Origin: Zygaena filipendulae
Lineage: Eukaryota; Arthropoda; Insecta; Lepidoptera; Zygaenidae
Direction of reading: 5' to 3'
Assembly: GCA_907165275.2 (NCBI GenBank)
Contig: OU015652.1
Coordinates: 4,851,001-4,915,000 of the forward strand
DNA length: 64,000 bases
The notes under the pieces are model-generated. The model did no database searches. It was given only the letters and a program-made list of their open reading frames with translations, and was not told the DNA's origin. Both the position numbers and the translations under genes were made by a program. This document shows positions 11,405-22,276 of this stretch, piece by piece; position 1 is the first letter of the stretch; each line of letters begins with the position of its first letter.

Positions 11405-11591
11405 TAACCGCCACACTCAGAGTCGACTTTAATGATTACATAGTTAAGTATGGATTTTTAAAACAAAATTGCCGCAATCAGAGATGTTCACTTAACATTA
11501 ATTTATTAAACTTGTCTGATTGCGGCAGTTTTGTTTTAAAAATCTATACTTAACTAAGTAATCATTAAAGTCGACTCTGAGTGCGGCGGTA
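11405..11591. mobile_element. Palindromic MITE, family P, copy 2
   Basis: Left arm TA-A-CCGCCACACTCAGAGTC and right arm GAGTGCGGCGG-TA, with about 75-bp inverted arms. The palindrome creates mirror-image reading frames, so the peptide FNDY(I/L)VKY(G/R)FLKQNCRNQ appears on both strands. That is a structural by-product, not a protein. The core is shorter than in copy 1. It carries the interior motif 'attaatttattaaacttgtctgatt' in inverted orientation relative to copy 1. Confidence 0.85.
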
Positions 11592-12774
11592 AGACATTGA
11601 AACTGTCGTAGACTGCGGCGCAAGTGAATGTTAGTCCAAGTATTATGAATAGAGAGTTTCATCAGTAATTGAAACACAAATGGCAACGGTTGGATCCGGG
11701 TTGTTATGAACCTCCCTCAACGGGATCCTACTTGCGGTTGGCGCTGGCTATTTAATTTACATTACGAGTAATATATGTCTAAATGCAAACAGATACTCTT
11801 CAATGTTGTGTAATGTTGAACAAAATAAACGCAAACTTTTTTCGCTAGTTGAAAAAACGAGTGTTTAAAGGACTTGAATAGTAATAATTTAACAGCGCAA
11901 ACAAAAATATACTGACAAAACCAAGCAAAATCACGAAATAGATAGAAAATTAGTCTTGTGAAAACTCCACATTTGCTTAAAATGTCCTAAAACACTTGAA
12001 GTTTTTTTTCATCCGTAAACCGACCTAAAACTTAAGTAGATTAACTGAGCTTATTTACAGTCTAATTTTGACTTTTTACTAGTGCCCATACCTTACTATA
12101 AAAAAACTAATCACTAAAGGAACAAGTAGTGTAAGTCGAGATTTTTGTTTTCATATTTCAACTCTAAATGTTTACAAATTCAATTTACATAGAAAATGTC
12201 CCGACAAAAAAGCCCGTTTTTTAAATTGTATATTCACGATGCTCATTAACCGACAACGGCCATTAAAGTAATTTCTGACAGTAACCGAGAGTCTATTAAA
12301 GTTGAAAGAAGCGCCGCCACAAACGAGTGTAAATAATAACTAAGTTGTTAAAGTACGGTATAGTTGTTTAAGTTAGTTACGAAGTTTTGCAATTTCTCCA
12401 AATAAAATTATTCATTCTTCTTCCATTAAAAAATATATGTCGTATATCTGAACTGTTTATTTTATAATAGATTCAAATACACATTGACAGTTACTATCAG
12501 GTATATTATGATCTAAGAAACTTACTACTTTGTTGAAAAGGTTCAACAGAGGAGTAAATTTTGTATGAACTATGAGACGAATAAAAAATCCGACAGTTTA
12601 TTTGTCGAGTGACAAATCGGCATTAAATGCGATTAAGTCTTTGTACTACTCATTTTTGTTATCTTTCATCTGTAACCTATATATTCGAGTTACTAGTATG
12701 AAAGTACCGCCAATTTAGAAGTAATAAAAGTCGTTATTTGAGCTCTGCTTAAAGAATGAAACATTTCATATTTT
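11592..12774. other. Non-coding DNA, nothing recognised
   Basis: AT-rich, no repeat termini or splice-bounded frames. A small GC-richer segment lies at 11690-11750. Confidence 0.4.
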
Positions 12775-12824
12775 GGACATCATTCAAAATGTGACACGTA
12801 GGTGAAACCGCGTGGGTCAACTAG
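12775..12824 (+). mobile_element. Helitron-like 3' end fragment
   Basis: 'GTAGGTGAAACCGCGTGGG' followed by 'tcaaCTAGT'. The hairpin and CTAG end at 12821-12824 are clear. No body is recognisable upstream, so the copy is truncated or very diverged. Confidence 0.55.
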
Positions 12825-13026
12825 TAATATAACAGTGAAATCTTTTGCTAGATAATATCACTTACCTACTCAGCTTTTTAGCGATTTCATATAACTTTCT
12901 TTCAAGCGGAACAAAGCTTTTGTCTTGTCAATAAGCGATTTTAGTACATTCAGCATTAATATTATCTCGAGAGGACTTGTAAGCGAATCCTCGTAATCCG
13001 CTCGCGAGATTTATATGGGACCGTGC

Positions 13027-13115
13027 GGGTACTAACGCAGTGGGGCTACGGAGCGTAGCTCGTGTGTAGCCACGAGCTACGGCGTAACGGAGCTACAGTG
13101 CTACGTCGTAGACAT
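13027..13115. repeat. GC-richer block rich in GTAGC/GCTAC words with a perfect hairpin
   Basis: Contains CGTAGCTCGTG-(6 nt)-CACGAGCTACG at 13054-13081, a perfect 11-bp stem, flanked by further GGAGCTAC, GTGCTACG and CGTCGTAG words. Probably the core of a short palindromic element. Its ends were not located. Confidence 0.45.
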
Positions 13116-15779
13116 AAAGCTTATAAAGTGATTTGTTAACATAAAACATAGAAATTCGGGGTATAATCGGAAAGAAAAACGTTCATAAAAGATATCGAAT
13201 GTAATTTAGAGCAAAAGGATGTAGTGTCATTGCATCTTGGCGATAAGCACTATAAGTAAGACATGCTTAAAGTGAGTACTTTTGTATTATGTTTTATCCA
13301 AAAACTTGATTGTTGTGGTATATCCATACATCGAATAGACATAATAATGATACAGTACATTGATTTCATCCATTCAGCGTTACGTAACAAAGCCAATATT
13401 GTACATTATAGACAGTAAATCTTTCGTGTATGTGACAAAAACGACTTCGGCAAGTATTATTTCGGCAACATTGTGTGTAAAACAAAGATTCATTCAGCGG
13501 AACGCTCACGTCTCTTACGGTTGCACGGCACTGTGCTCATGTGGAGATTATAGTGTCTAAGAATTGTTAAGCAAATAAACTAAGTAGACACAAAGCGTAT
13601 CATCTGCGGCAGGCTCGCGATTCCCACGCGTTTTAACGTTTTACCGCTTCCACTTAGAGTACGTGAGTAAATGTTAATTTTCATTTTATTTTATACCCAG
13701 TTATAACGATTCAAAAGTACATATATGTGGGTATCATAATATAATGATTGTATAGCTTCCTATGTGTCTAATAAGAAAACTGTGTCAAAAATATTGTACA
13801 TGTAGGTAATAAAGTCGATTAATAAAACTTTAATCTGTAATTAAAAATCAAAATGTTCCATAAATAAATAAATTTCAGTTTAAAATGACATTGTGATGTT
13901 AAACCAATGCCAATGCATGTTTGATAACTAATTAATTCAGTTGCAACCCTTCGGAGCACATGAGTTTAATTTACTGCTACGTATAAAGTAGAAGATATGA
14001 GTAGAAATTTGGTACTTACCTATGTGAATTTATCAAAAATTTCTCAGAGTTTACTGAATTAAATTTCACGTGAGTTGCAGAGCAACGAACTGTATTAAAT
14101 TCACACACAAGTTAATCATTAAAAAATCATAATCAAATGCGTTCAAAAGACTGATTGCGATCAAAGGACATAATTTCAAAGGAGATTAATTGCTTCGTAT
14201 CGGTTTAACATTTTAGAACTTATAGCGTTTATGGTTACTTCTGCTCGACTAACCGATGAGTGCGTGGAAGATAAAACGGTAAGTTTATCCTAATCCACGA
14301 TATGATTACCGCCAGCTCCTCCACTCGTCCCTACACACCCTCCGACGCCATTACACTTGTCTTAATTAATGACATTGAAAGCAGGCGTGAAATCGGTGAG
14401 GAAATTCTAGCGACTAGGGTTGCTACCTTGCTCAGTACTGATTTTGCGATGTTAATTATTTATAATGAACTCAGTCTTAACTTAGTCTAGACTTACGTAC
14501 CTACGTATCAGTTTAAGTCATTTTCACTTTACCTTTAGAATTTATCACACCAATTTTAGATACCATTGTCAGATTCCACACATTTAATTTAATTTAATTA
14601 AACAGCTTATTTACGAGTGAAAATAATTTTATCCCAATAATAAATATAAATGTCATATGGAATATGTCGTTTAGTTTAAGACTAATAACATAAAAGGCAA
14701 ACTTTTAGAAGAAAATCACAATTGGTCGTTTAAAATACGTATAAATAAATACCACAAATTGTTTGACGCTGTAAAAATTATCTTCGAATATTGAATTTAT
14801 AAATAATCGCAATATATCAGAGCAGCTTGAAGATAGATAGGTAGGTAGTTACTAACACTCTACCTTCCGTCTCCTGCCTAGTTGGATTAGGTTCGCACCA
14901 TTAATCGCTGAAATTGCGTTCACGTGGCAAGAGCAGACTCTGCAAGATCTTATCCGAGAATCTTCAATTAGACGCAACTTTCCAATTTAAAGTCCTATCG
15001 ATTAAGTTAACTAAATGAAAAAGTTAAAATTACTCAACTCTCCAACCAAATTTTCTGTATAGAGAATTTTTAATTACAAATAAGTTACATAGCAGAAGAA
15101 TTTTCGAATTTCAATTCTTGCTTGCTTAACAGTGGAAGCTTCAATAAATTGTCTTTAATATTGAATTACACTTACCTTACCTATCTATAAACTTTAAAAA
15201 CTTTGTTTTTAAAATTATGAATGTGTCAATACTCAATATAGGCAAGAAGGTTGGTTGAATGAAACACCCGTGGGTGACATCAACGATCAATCAGCCGTTC
15301 GCCTAGCGCCATCTATCAATATGTCATGGCGGATGCCGCGCTACACCAGATGGCGGTATTGCCTGATGAAAAATTAGAAAACAATTTTCGGTCAAACGTC
15401 TTATCTAACTAATTAAAAATTATGCATCGGCTTATCAAGTAGAGATATATTGTAGTAAATTATAAAAAAAGGAACGACGTGTCGTTGCTCTCTTTATACT
15501 CAAACAATGTACTTGAGATTCCGTAAGCTTAGTATTAATTTTATACCTTTTTTATTTGCGGAAAACAGACGGGTTCGCAATAAACCCGTCATGTAGATTG
15601 TATAATAGGTATGTAATAATGTCTAAAGGTAAACAGTTCTACTTAAAGAACACGTTTTATCTGGAAGGGAGGGGTCTCTGAGGGAATCCCAAAACAGCAG
15701 GCACTATAACATAAAAAAATATACATACATTAACAAGAACATGCCTCACAAACTTTATAAAATAGGAAGATAATTATAA
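13116..15779. other. Non-coding DNA, little recognised
   Basis: Mostly AT-rich. Around 15270-15365 is a GC-richer patch with GCGCCATCTA at 15306-15315 and CCAGATGGCGG at 15343-15353, a common lepidopteran motif that overlaps the CTCF core. No gene or complete transposon seen; the frame at 14302-14490 has no recognisable product. Confidence 0.4.
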
Positions 15780-15958
15780 CTAGCTGTGCCCCGCAGTTTC
15801 ACCTGCGGTAATTCCGGAATAAAAAGTACCCTATGTCCTTTTCTCTACTCCTGGCAAAGTGCATACGAAATTTCATCCAAATCCGTTCAGCCGTTTTTGC
15901 GTGATTGAGTAACAAACATCCAAACATTCACACTTTCACATTTATAATATTAGCAGGA
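15780..15958 (-). mobile_element. Intact Lep1-type Helitron, 179 bp
   Basis: On the minus strand it begins TCCTGCTAATATTATAAATG and ends in the CAGGTGAAACTGCGGGGCAC hairpin followed by AG-CTAG. It is inserted between A and T. The internal line 'aaaaacggctgaacggatttggatgaaattt', the 'ggcaaag'/'aggagtagagaaaaggacatagggtactttttattccggaattacc' body and both ends are all present. This makes it a good reference copy. No coding capacity; movement would require a Rep/helicase protein supplied elsewhere. Confidence 0.85.
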
Positions 15959-16307
15959 TAGGTATAAATCGGTATGAGTACCTATCCTTTTCAAAGTATA
16001 GGAAAAGAACAATTTATTATGAACGTTTTACAAATAAATAACTACTGGTTACGTTTTAAGTGATCGATAGTAGGTACCTACTCCGATACGAGAGCGTGAA
16101 GACGTAACTTTAATACCCTTTTAACGGTTATGTTCGAATAAAAATGACTTTGTGGTTTCGAGAAACCCAAAGAGCAAAATCGATTAAATGCCGGAACATT
16201 TGTTACAGAGATGACACATTACGTAAACCAAATAAATACACTGGAAGCCTTATTGTAAAACATGACAAAATATTTTTTTTTGTTATTTTAAAAACACATA
16301 GTTTTTT
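15959..16307. other. Short non-coding gap
   Basis: AT-rich sequence between Helitron copies, no recognisable feature. Confidence 0.4.
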
Positions 16308-16506
16308 GTAATATAAAATGCTTTGTCCTGAATGGCTGATGGATCAACGCACAGCCTTAACCGCTGATCGTAGAGACCTGAAACTTGGAGGGTGTGTTCT
16401 TTGTATGACGTAGGTATTTGATGAGAAAGAATTTTTTAAACATTGTATAGAACAATTTCCGCGGGAATTTGAAATTATCGCGGGTGAAACCGCGTGGGAC
16501 AGCTAG
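16308..16506 (+). mobile_element. Helitron-like element, third body type
   Basis: The body ('gctttgtcctgaatggctgatggatcaac', 'accgctgatcgtagagacctgaaacttgga', 'atagaacaatttccgcggga') is the reverse complement of the line in the minus-strand copy at 39676-39916. It ends with TCGCGGGTGAAACCGCGTGG and 'acagCTAGT'. Confidence 0.65.
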
Positions 16507-16757
16507 TCGTATCATATAATATTATGTTTGTCTATTCACAACTAGTCGACGATCGCGGTTGCATTCTCTGTTTTGCCGAGATAAAAATCTAAATTTAAGT
16601 TAGAACATAAGTTACTAAGTTTCTTTCGATAACGCTGAGTAGGTTGTGCGTGATGCGCATGAATGATTGCAATTACATACAACCCGATAAACTGACTGAC
16701 AAAAACACCAATCAATAGATTACACGCCTTCTATTACCTTTTTCCACTTATTTCAGA

Positions 16758-16880
16758 CTAGTCGATCCCGAAGGTTTCACTCGCGTTAATTTCGTAGTTA
16801 CCGTATAAATTTCGAGATGGAAGTAGGTACCCTGGGTATAATTTGAAAATTGGGTAAGTAGTTTTTAAATTTATCATTTT
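16758..16880 (-). mobile_element. Helitron-like 3'-end fragment
   Basis: CTAG at 16758-16761 followed by 'gatcccgaaggtttcactcgcgttaatttcgtagtt', the usual minus-strand 3' side. The 5' terminus is missing. A weaker similar start (ACTAGTCGACGATCGCGGTT) lies at 16541-16560. Confidence 0.55.
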
Positions 16881-16921
16881 TACAAACACGAAAAATCTAA
16901 TCTATTCTCTTTATTGTCGAT

Positions 16922-17249
16922 TAGTTGACCCCCGCGGTTTCACTCGCGGTAATTTCGGAGTACTCGCGGGAATCCCGGGATACCTATGTCACTCAGGATC
17001 ACTTTAGATTCTTATAAGTGAAAGAATTTTCAAAATCGGTTCAGTGGATGCAGAGATTATAACCTCACAAACTCCGGAGTTCCCGCGGGAATTCCGGAAT
17101 AAAAAGTACCCTATGACACTCAGGATCACTTCAGCTTCCTATAAGTGAAAGAATTTTCAAAATCGGTTCAGTAGATCCAGAGATTACCCCCTACAACGTC
17201 ACAAACCCACAAACTCACAAACTTTTGCTCTTTATAATATTAGTATAGA
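16922..17249 (-). mobile_element. Helitron-like element with internally duplicated body
   Basis: Minus-strand 5' end TCTATACTAATATTATAAAG. The 3' end is a good hairpin (cccgcggtttcactcgcggt) but CTAG has become TTAG. The segment from 'gcgggaat.cc.ggata' through 'cactcaggatcact...ttcttataagtgaaagaattttcaaaatcggttcagt' occurs twice, at about 16972-17052 and 17089-17175. The element is therefore about 115 bp longer than a single-unit copy. Confidence 0.75.
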
Positions 17250-17280
17250 TATATAAAATAATTATTCCCTATTTCCTTTG

Positions 17281-17446
17281 GTCACGCCAGAACTTAAGAA
17301 CAACTTGACCGATCACCATTATATATTCTCACATGTTGTCAGGGGTACCTGCATAGAGATATACAAAGGACATAGGGTAATTTTTATCCCGGAATCCCTG
17401 TTGGAATTTTGAAATTACCGTGGGCGAAACCGCGGCGATCAGCTAG
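17281..17446 (+). mobile_element. Lep1-type Helitron, 5' end decayed
   Basis: 'gtcacgccagaacttaagaacaacttgaccgatcaccatt', 'tgttgtcaggggtac', 'aaaggacatagggtaatttttatcccggaatccc' and the hairpin 'GTGGGCGAAACCGCGG', ending CTAG at 17443-17446. It faces the minus-strand copy ending at 17249. Confidence 0.7.
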
Positions 17447-17911
17447 TAGGTTTTAGTATAGCCGTTCATCTGACGCCGTCTTTTAGCGTTTTTGCGTTCT
17501 GAAGCGGAAGAATAATTAATAATATCTCTTAATTTGAAGTGCTATCAATCAAAGATTGTTAGATAGCGTCTTTTTAAAGGTGTTTCTGATAAATTATCTT
17601 TAAAGATGCGAACGCAAAATTTTGAAGAGTGATTACTTTCGAAAATTGAGAGTAACCAAGGTATTAAGTAAAGACTGAAAAATACACATATTATCACATC
17701 AACTAAGCTCAGTGCTTGCTTCCCGCGTTATTTCATTATTCGTTTTGAGAATTCTTTGAACTGACATAAAAAGTGTATGGGATTTTAGCCAGTAAATATT
17801 TTATCTTTTAATCTTAGGTATATATGTACCTTCAGCCATTCAGGTGTGGCTTAGTCACAAAAAATCAAATTCTTATACAAACCTCAAGTATAAAACATAC
17901 CCCAAACTCCT
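17447..17911. other. Non-coding gap, nothing recognised
   Basis: AT-rich sequence between Helitron copies with no recognisable feature. Confidence 0.4.
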
Positions 17912-18000
17912 AATTTTTCCCCACGGTTTCATCCAGCTGAGTTTTGTGGTTCCCTCGGGAATTCTTTGGGAACTCTCAACATAGATATAAACCTAAACTT
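17912..18000 (-). mobile_element. Decayed Helitron-like fragment
   Basis: 'ccccacggtttcatccagctgagttttgtggttccctcgggaattc' keeps the minus-strand 3'-side layout. Boundaries are uncertain. Confidence 0.4.
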
Positions 18001-18053
18001 TAATTCCGGTACAATTGGTTCTACAGTTTCGAGTTTATCGATTTTATATATCA

Positions 18054-18530
18054 CTAGCTGGCACCCGGTTTCACCCGTTATACTTTCGGAAGTTTCGCAG
18101 GAATTCCAGGACAAAATAATTGTATAAACTTTCGTCTTGAATTCCTCTATCTTTTGATAAAAACCGCATGAAAATCTGTTCTAATCTTTGATATTATCGC
18201 AAACAGAGAGACAGACAGACGCGGTGGAGGACTTTGTTATTGACGACCCGATTGGCGCAATGGTCACCATGCCTGCCCGCTAATCAAGAGGTTCCGGGTT
18301 CGATTCCCGGTGGGGGTGGACTTTGTGTGATGAACACAGGGTTCCATTTTCCAGTCTGGGTGTGTATATATATATCTATAGTATAATATATATGTAATAA
18401 TATGTGTAGTATATACCACGTTTGCTTGGTTGCCACGACACAAGCTTATAGCTTAGTGTGGGATCAAGTAGATCTGTGTGTTGTGAAGTGGATTATTATT
18501 ATTATTATTATTATTAATAATATGTAAGGA
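18054..18530 (-). mobile_element. Helitron-like element split by a SINE insertion
   Basis: The 3' part (18054-18240) starts with CTAG and 'ggcacccggtttcacccg', then 'aaaccgcatgaaaatctgttc' and 'aacagagagacagacagacgcgg'. The missing 5' end, 'taataatatgtaagga', is found at 18515-18530 on the other side of the SINE. It matches the 5' end of the uninterrupted relative at 44643-44663 ('tataatatgtataagga'). The SINE therefore landed in this Helitron and is younger than it. Confidence 0.7.
18241..18514 (+). mobile_element. Intact tRNA-derived SINE (family A)
   Basis: The tRNA-like head has box A TGGCGCAATGG at 18253-18263 and box B GGTTCGATTCC at 18297-18307. Downstream come 'ggactttgtgtgatgaacacagggttcca', an AT-rich middle, 'cacgtttgcttggttgccacgacacaag', 'gtgtgttgtgaagtgg' and an (ATT)n tail at 18492-18514. 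Flanking TTAT-type sequence is compatible with a short target duplication. Pol III promoter boxes are intact; retroposition would need a partner LINE. Decayed relatives lie at 2357-3400 and 31640-31785. Confidence 0.85.
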
Positions 18531-20766
18531 TAGTAGGTACGTAGATATTTTTGTCTAAAAAGATTAATGAGAGTTATCGTGTAATAATTGATAAAATCAA
18601 GATTTTTTTTAAAGGGACAAAATATAGGTAATATTTTGTAATTTTATGTTGGCATATTACTCTATTATCAAGAAAAACGTGAAATTATTTATAACAACAG
18701 AATCAGAATATGTAATATTCACGAGTCACGACCCATACCTATTATCCAAAAAACAAAAAAAAAAAACAAAAAACAAATCGGACACTTTTGTGACGTCAGA
18801 CATTCCGCGTTAAATGCGGCGGCTTAAAAAGGGTTGATAGCGAGTAGCCTTGTCACCTGGTAAAGCTTGGGACATAATGTTACCTTCATCATACGGCGTG
18901 GCCGGACGTTCATTGATAATTAATGGGTGTTGCCAGTGTAACGAAAACAAAGCGACCAGCGGCACGCGCACGATAACGATTAATATCTTAGCGAGCTTTG
19001 CAAAAACAAACCTACACTCTCCGTGATAAATCATATCTCCTTGAGGCACAAAAATAAATGAAGCCAATGATAAATGGGGAAGAACAGGAGGGGTGCTGCC
19101 ATCGATTAAGTTTGGATAATGTAATTTTTTTTTACTTCACAGGTAGATTTTATCACCTTCAACCCAATTGTACATAATTATGACTTTCTGTTACAAGACA
19201 TAATAAAGCTTATGACACAATCATTTTTATATTGCCAACCAATAATATTATAACTATTTTGATGCCAATCTATATAAAGGTATCTAATTTTGTAAAGTAG
19301 ATACCTAAGTACTTAAGTAGAAAAAATAAAAATGTGTCAGAACAATTTATTGTATATACGAGTAAGCAAAGTAATAGCAGGAATATCCGAGTTCTAATAC
19401 ATTGTTTGCGACTACAACCAAAATCAACATCATATAGAGAAAATATTCAGACATTTTCAATCAAGCCCAAAAAAAATACCCTACCATGAATTGTCAAAAT
19501 ATTTTATTAATATTTCTTTTCTTATCTCTCAGTAATGTCAATATGAAGAACGTCAAGACGTACGTACTATGTAAGTATGTAGATTTTATATTTTTCGTCT
19601 TATTTCGCTATTTCACCTTAAACATTACAAATCGCAAACATCTTTATCCCATCATTGAATAAACGACTTTTCGTTGTTCTGCAAGAAATATTCTCGTAGA
19701 AACAACTTGTAGGTACGAACTACTACTTGTACATTGAGGTACTGTGTTCCTCTTAAATCGACTGTATGATTAATGATTATATTATGAATGTTTTATTGAG
19801 TAATGATGAAACCACTAATTACACTACTTTTTCAATTCCTACGCATATTATGGTGCTCTAAGTAACCGAAAGGTGAGTAGTAACGCATAGCTGCTAATCA
19901 CGATTTTACTCGAGTGAATTTGAACTGTCTCCTGGATGAAAAATAACTTACATTCTGGACGCTAAACATTCTATTTTTATTTCTACAAAATTAAATGAAC
20001 AATAAATATTTAAAAAAGATTCATATCTAATTGTTAACCATTATATAGTTATGTTTCAATAAATCACAACAAAATATCTGTGAAATTGACAAAAGGTCTG
20101 AATGAAAAGGTTGCTCAACGAAAAAGTTTAATCGATTCCATTTCAATTGAGTAATCTATAAAGAAGTTATTTGATTTTACGATAATGACCCCACAAGCGG
20201 GATCGACAATCCCCCAGGTACCTTCTACATCTTGCCTCGGAAATTGCGTTAGCCACATTCGAGACTCAGGAAATTAGAAACATTGAAGGATGTAATCGAA
20301 TGTCCTTCTATAGTACCTATATAATTGCTATATCTGATTCTGGTATTGCCGTATCATTCTTAGAAGGGTTCTCATTAATTTTTAAATGTTAAAAATAATA
20401 TCATTTTATCTCATTTTTCTTTGTAACTCTCTTCAGTGTTTCATAAATCAGATCAGATAAATCAGTCTAAATTTACTGTGTCTAAAACTATCTACTTGTG
20501 GAAAGGTTGAGTTCTTTTGGAATTGAGTCACAAGTAAGACGAGCCATCCAGAGAATCACCACAAACAAACCTCAATTAGAAGTTATATCTTTTAGAAATT
20601 AAATATACGATAGGGAATCTCTGACTACAATTAAAACGTTTTTGATCCCACTGACCGTTGATCTACATAATATGTAGATACTCGCACACAATATCTATGA
20701 TGTCTTATTATACACATATATAATATTACATATTAAGACTTCTTGTTTTCTCTAATCACTTACATT
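18531..20766. other. Non-coding DNA, nothing recognised
   Basis: About 2.2 kb, AT-rich. A GC-richer stretch at 18780-19070 is open for 85 codons on the minus strand (MASFIFVPQG...) without family resemblance. An A/C-rich low-complexity run lies at 18745-18775. Confidence 0.4.
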
Positions 20767-20927
20767 TATAGATGGGCAATCAACTCGGTTTAAATCCGGT
20801 GCTTGGTCTTAGACACGATAAAAGTGCGTACAAACGCTCAAGCCTTTACGGGCTTAAATGGTGCTTGGGTTTAAATCGAGTTTAAACCCAAGCACCGGGC
20901 TTACACCGGAATGATTGCCGATCTATA
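20767..20927. mobile_element. 161-bp palindromic MITE
   Basis: Ends are TATAGATGGGCAATCA and its near-complement TGATTGCCGATCTATA. Inside these, both arms contain a CCGGTGCTTGG-type block. The right half also contains a perfect 16-bp stem with a 5-nt loop at 20860-20896 (GGTGCTTGGGTTTAAA...TTTAAACCCAAGCACC). No coding capacity. The AGATGGGCAA-type end suggests a cut-and-paste DNA transposon derivative, but the superfamily cannot be set. Confidence 0.7.
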
Positions 20928-21311
20928 CTTACACTGTTTTTATAACGCGTTGTAAAAAAAATGAACGTTTATATAAGTTTATTGTTAAAAACAAAAACAT
21001 CAAGTTTTATAAAGTTTTTTTCGTTGATCTGACGTGACGCTTCTGCGATCGCCACCGTCTGACTGTACTAATTACGTTAGTGATCTTCCCCTATCCGTCG
21101 TCTCCAAAGCAAACTGGCTGCTAGTGTAAACAACCTCTCAACTCTGGCTAGGAAAAAATTCGCAAATCCACTTATTTACGTCTCTAAGGTATACCGCGGC
21201 AATGTGATGAAATAACAGCGTCGCCTAATGCAATTAGATAATTGTTTTATGTCTTACGCGTTTAAAACTATGGTGTAGTGGTGTAAGGTTCTTGTAAAAT
21301 CTTTGGTTAAA
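20928..21311. other. Non-coding gap
   Basis: AT-rich then mixed-composition sequence with no recognisable feature. Confidence 0.4.
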
Positions 21312-21509
21312 ATAGCTGTTCCCCGTGGTTTCACCCGAGGTAATTTCGGAGTGCCCGCGGGAACTCCGGGTTACAATATTGCTTATGACACTCACTAATA
21401 ACGTGGCTTTCTATTGGTAAAAGAATTGGATTGAATCGGTTCAGTAGATCCAGAGATTACCCCACCTCACAAACTCACAAACTTTACCTTTTTATAATAT
21501 TAATATAGA
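21312..21509 (-). mobile_element. Lep1-type Helitron, about 198 bp
   Basis: Minus-strand 5' end TCTATATTAATATTATAAA, then 'gtttgtgagtttgtgagg', 'taatctctggatctactgaaccgatt' and a body related to 16922-17249 in single-unit form. The 3' hairpin is CTCGGGTGAAACCACGGGG with the terminal CTAG decayed to CTAT. Confidence 0.75.
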
Positions 21510-21984
21510 TAAGCCAGTATTAAACAGTGCATCGAAAAATGAACATTTTGTTTTATTTGTTCTTTTTACAGAGCACATCACACATAAACAACTATTCTAC
21601 CAAGTACACAAATTTCGAAAAAAAGGGAAGCGGTTTGTTTCTGTAAGGTATTCACCATTTTAAATACTGTCTGTCTCATCAATTTTCTCATAGATACAAA
21701 ACACTTTGCGTTTTTGTGTACAAATAAACGCGCGTAACTCCTTTCCCCGAATGCCTTTTAAATTAAAATTGATAGTAATATTTTTTTATCTGTTCGTTAT
21801 TATGAAAACAAACTTTAGAAAGTAAGTAAATGTCAAGATAAGGTCAACTTTCCAGAAAAGTTTGCCCCATAATTGAGTCACCAAGCCCTAGCAAAAAAGA
21901 TAATATTTTAATGTGTTGAATATTTTTTTAGGCTAGGTTTTACGTTAGGCCTAATCATTGTTTGAAATGTTGTAATTTTTAAGC

Positions 21985-22072
21985 GATTTATCTTTCGGGT
22001 TGCAAAGTTTGTATGGAACAATTCCACGGGAACTTCGAAATTATCGCAGGTGAAACCGCGCAGGACTGCTAG
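21985..22072 (+). mobile_element. Helitron-like 3' fragment, third body type
   Basis: 'gggttgcaaagtttgtatggaacaattccacgggaacttcgaaattatcgcaggtgaaaccgcgcagg' followed by CTAG at 22069-22072. It matches the 3' part of the elements at 16308-16506 and 39676-39916. The 5' part is absent. Confidence 0.6.
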
Positions 22073-22276
22073 TGTGTAGATACTTATTAAAAGTTTTTTG
22101 AGTACAGCAAGTTTTAAACTTAATTTTAAGCGAGCGATCTATCTCAGTTTCGCTGCGCACATAGAAAGACTAAGCGGCAAACAGACAGACTGTCAGACAG
22201 CGCGGGTAGCACCTTTTTTTAAATTATAAACAACAAATTAACATCAAAATCTAATAAAAAATTTACATGTTATTAT

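Noticed and set aside
11498..11686. Minus-strand ORF, and its plus-strand twin, with shared FNDYxVKYxFLKQNCRNQ peptide
   Set aside because: Produced by the inverted arms of a MITE; the same peptide arises on both strands by symmetry.
15780..17250. Repeated GC-rich hairpins spaced through the window as a CRISPR-like or novel array
   Set aside because: The repeats are irregularly spaced, in both orientations, and each has Helitron-type TC and CTAG termini; eukaryotic context.
18241..18315. Functional tRNA gene from intact box A and box B
   Set aside because: The acceptor and anticodon stems do not close, and the sequence continues into a SINE body with an ATT tail that recurs elsewhere in the window.
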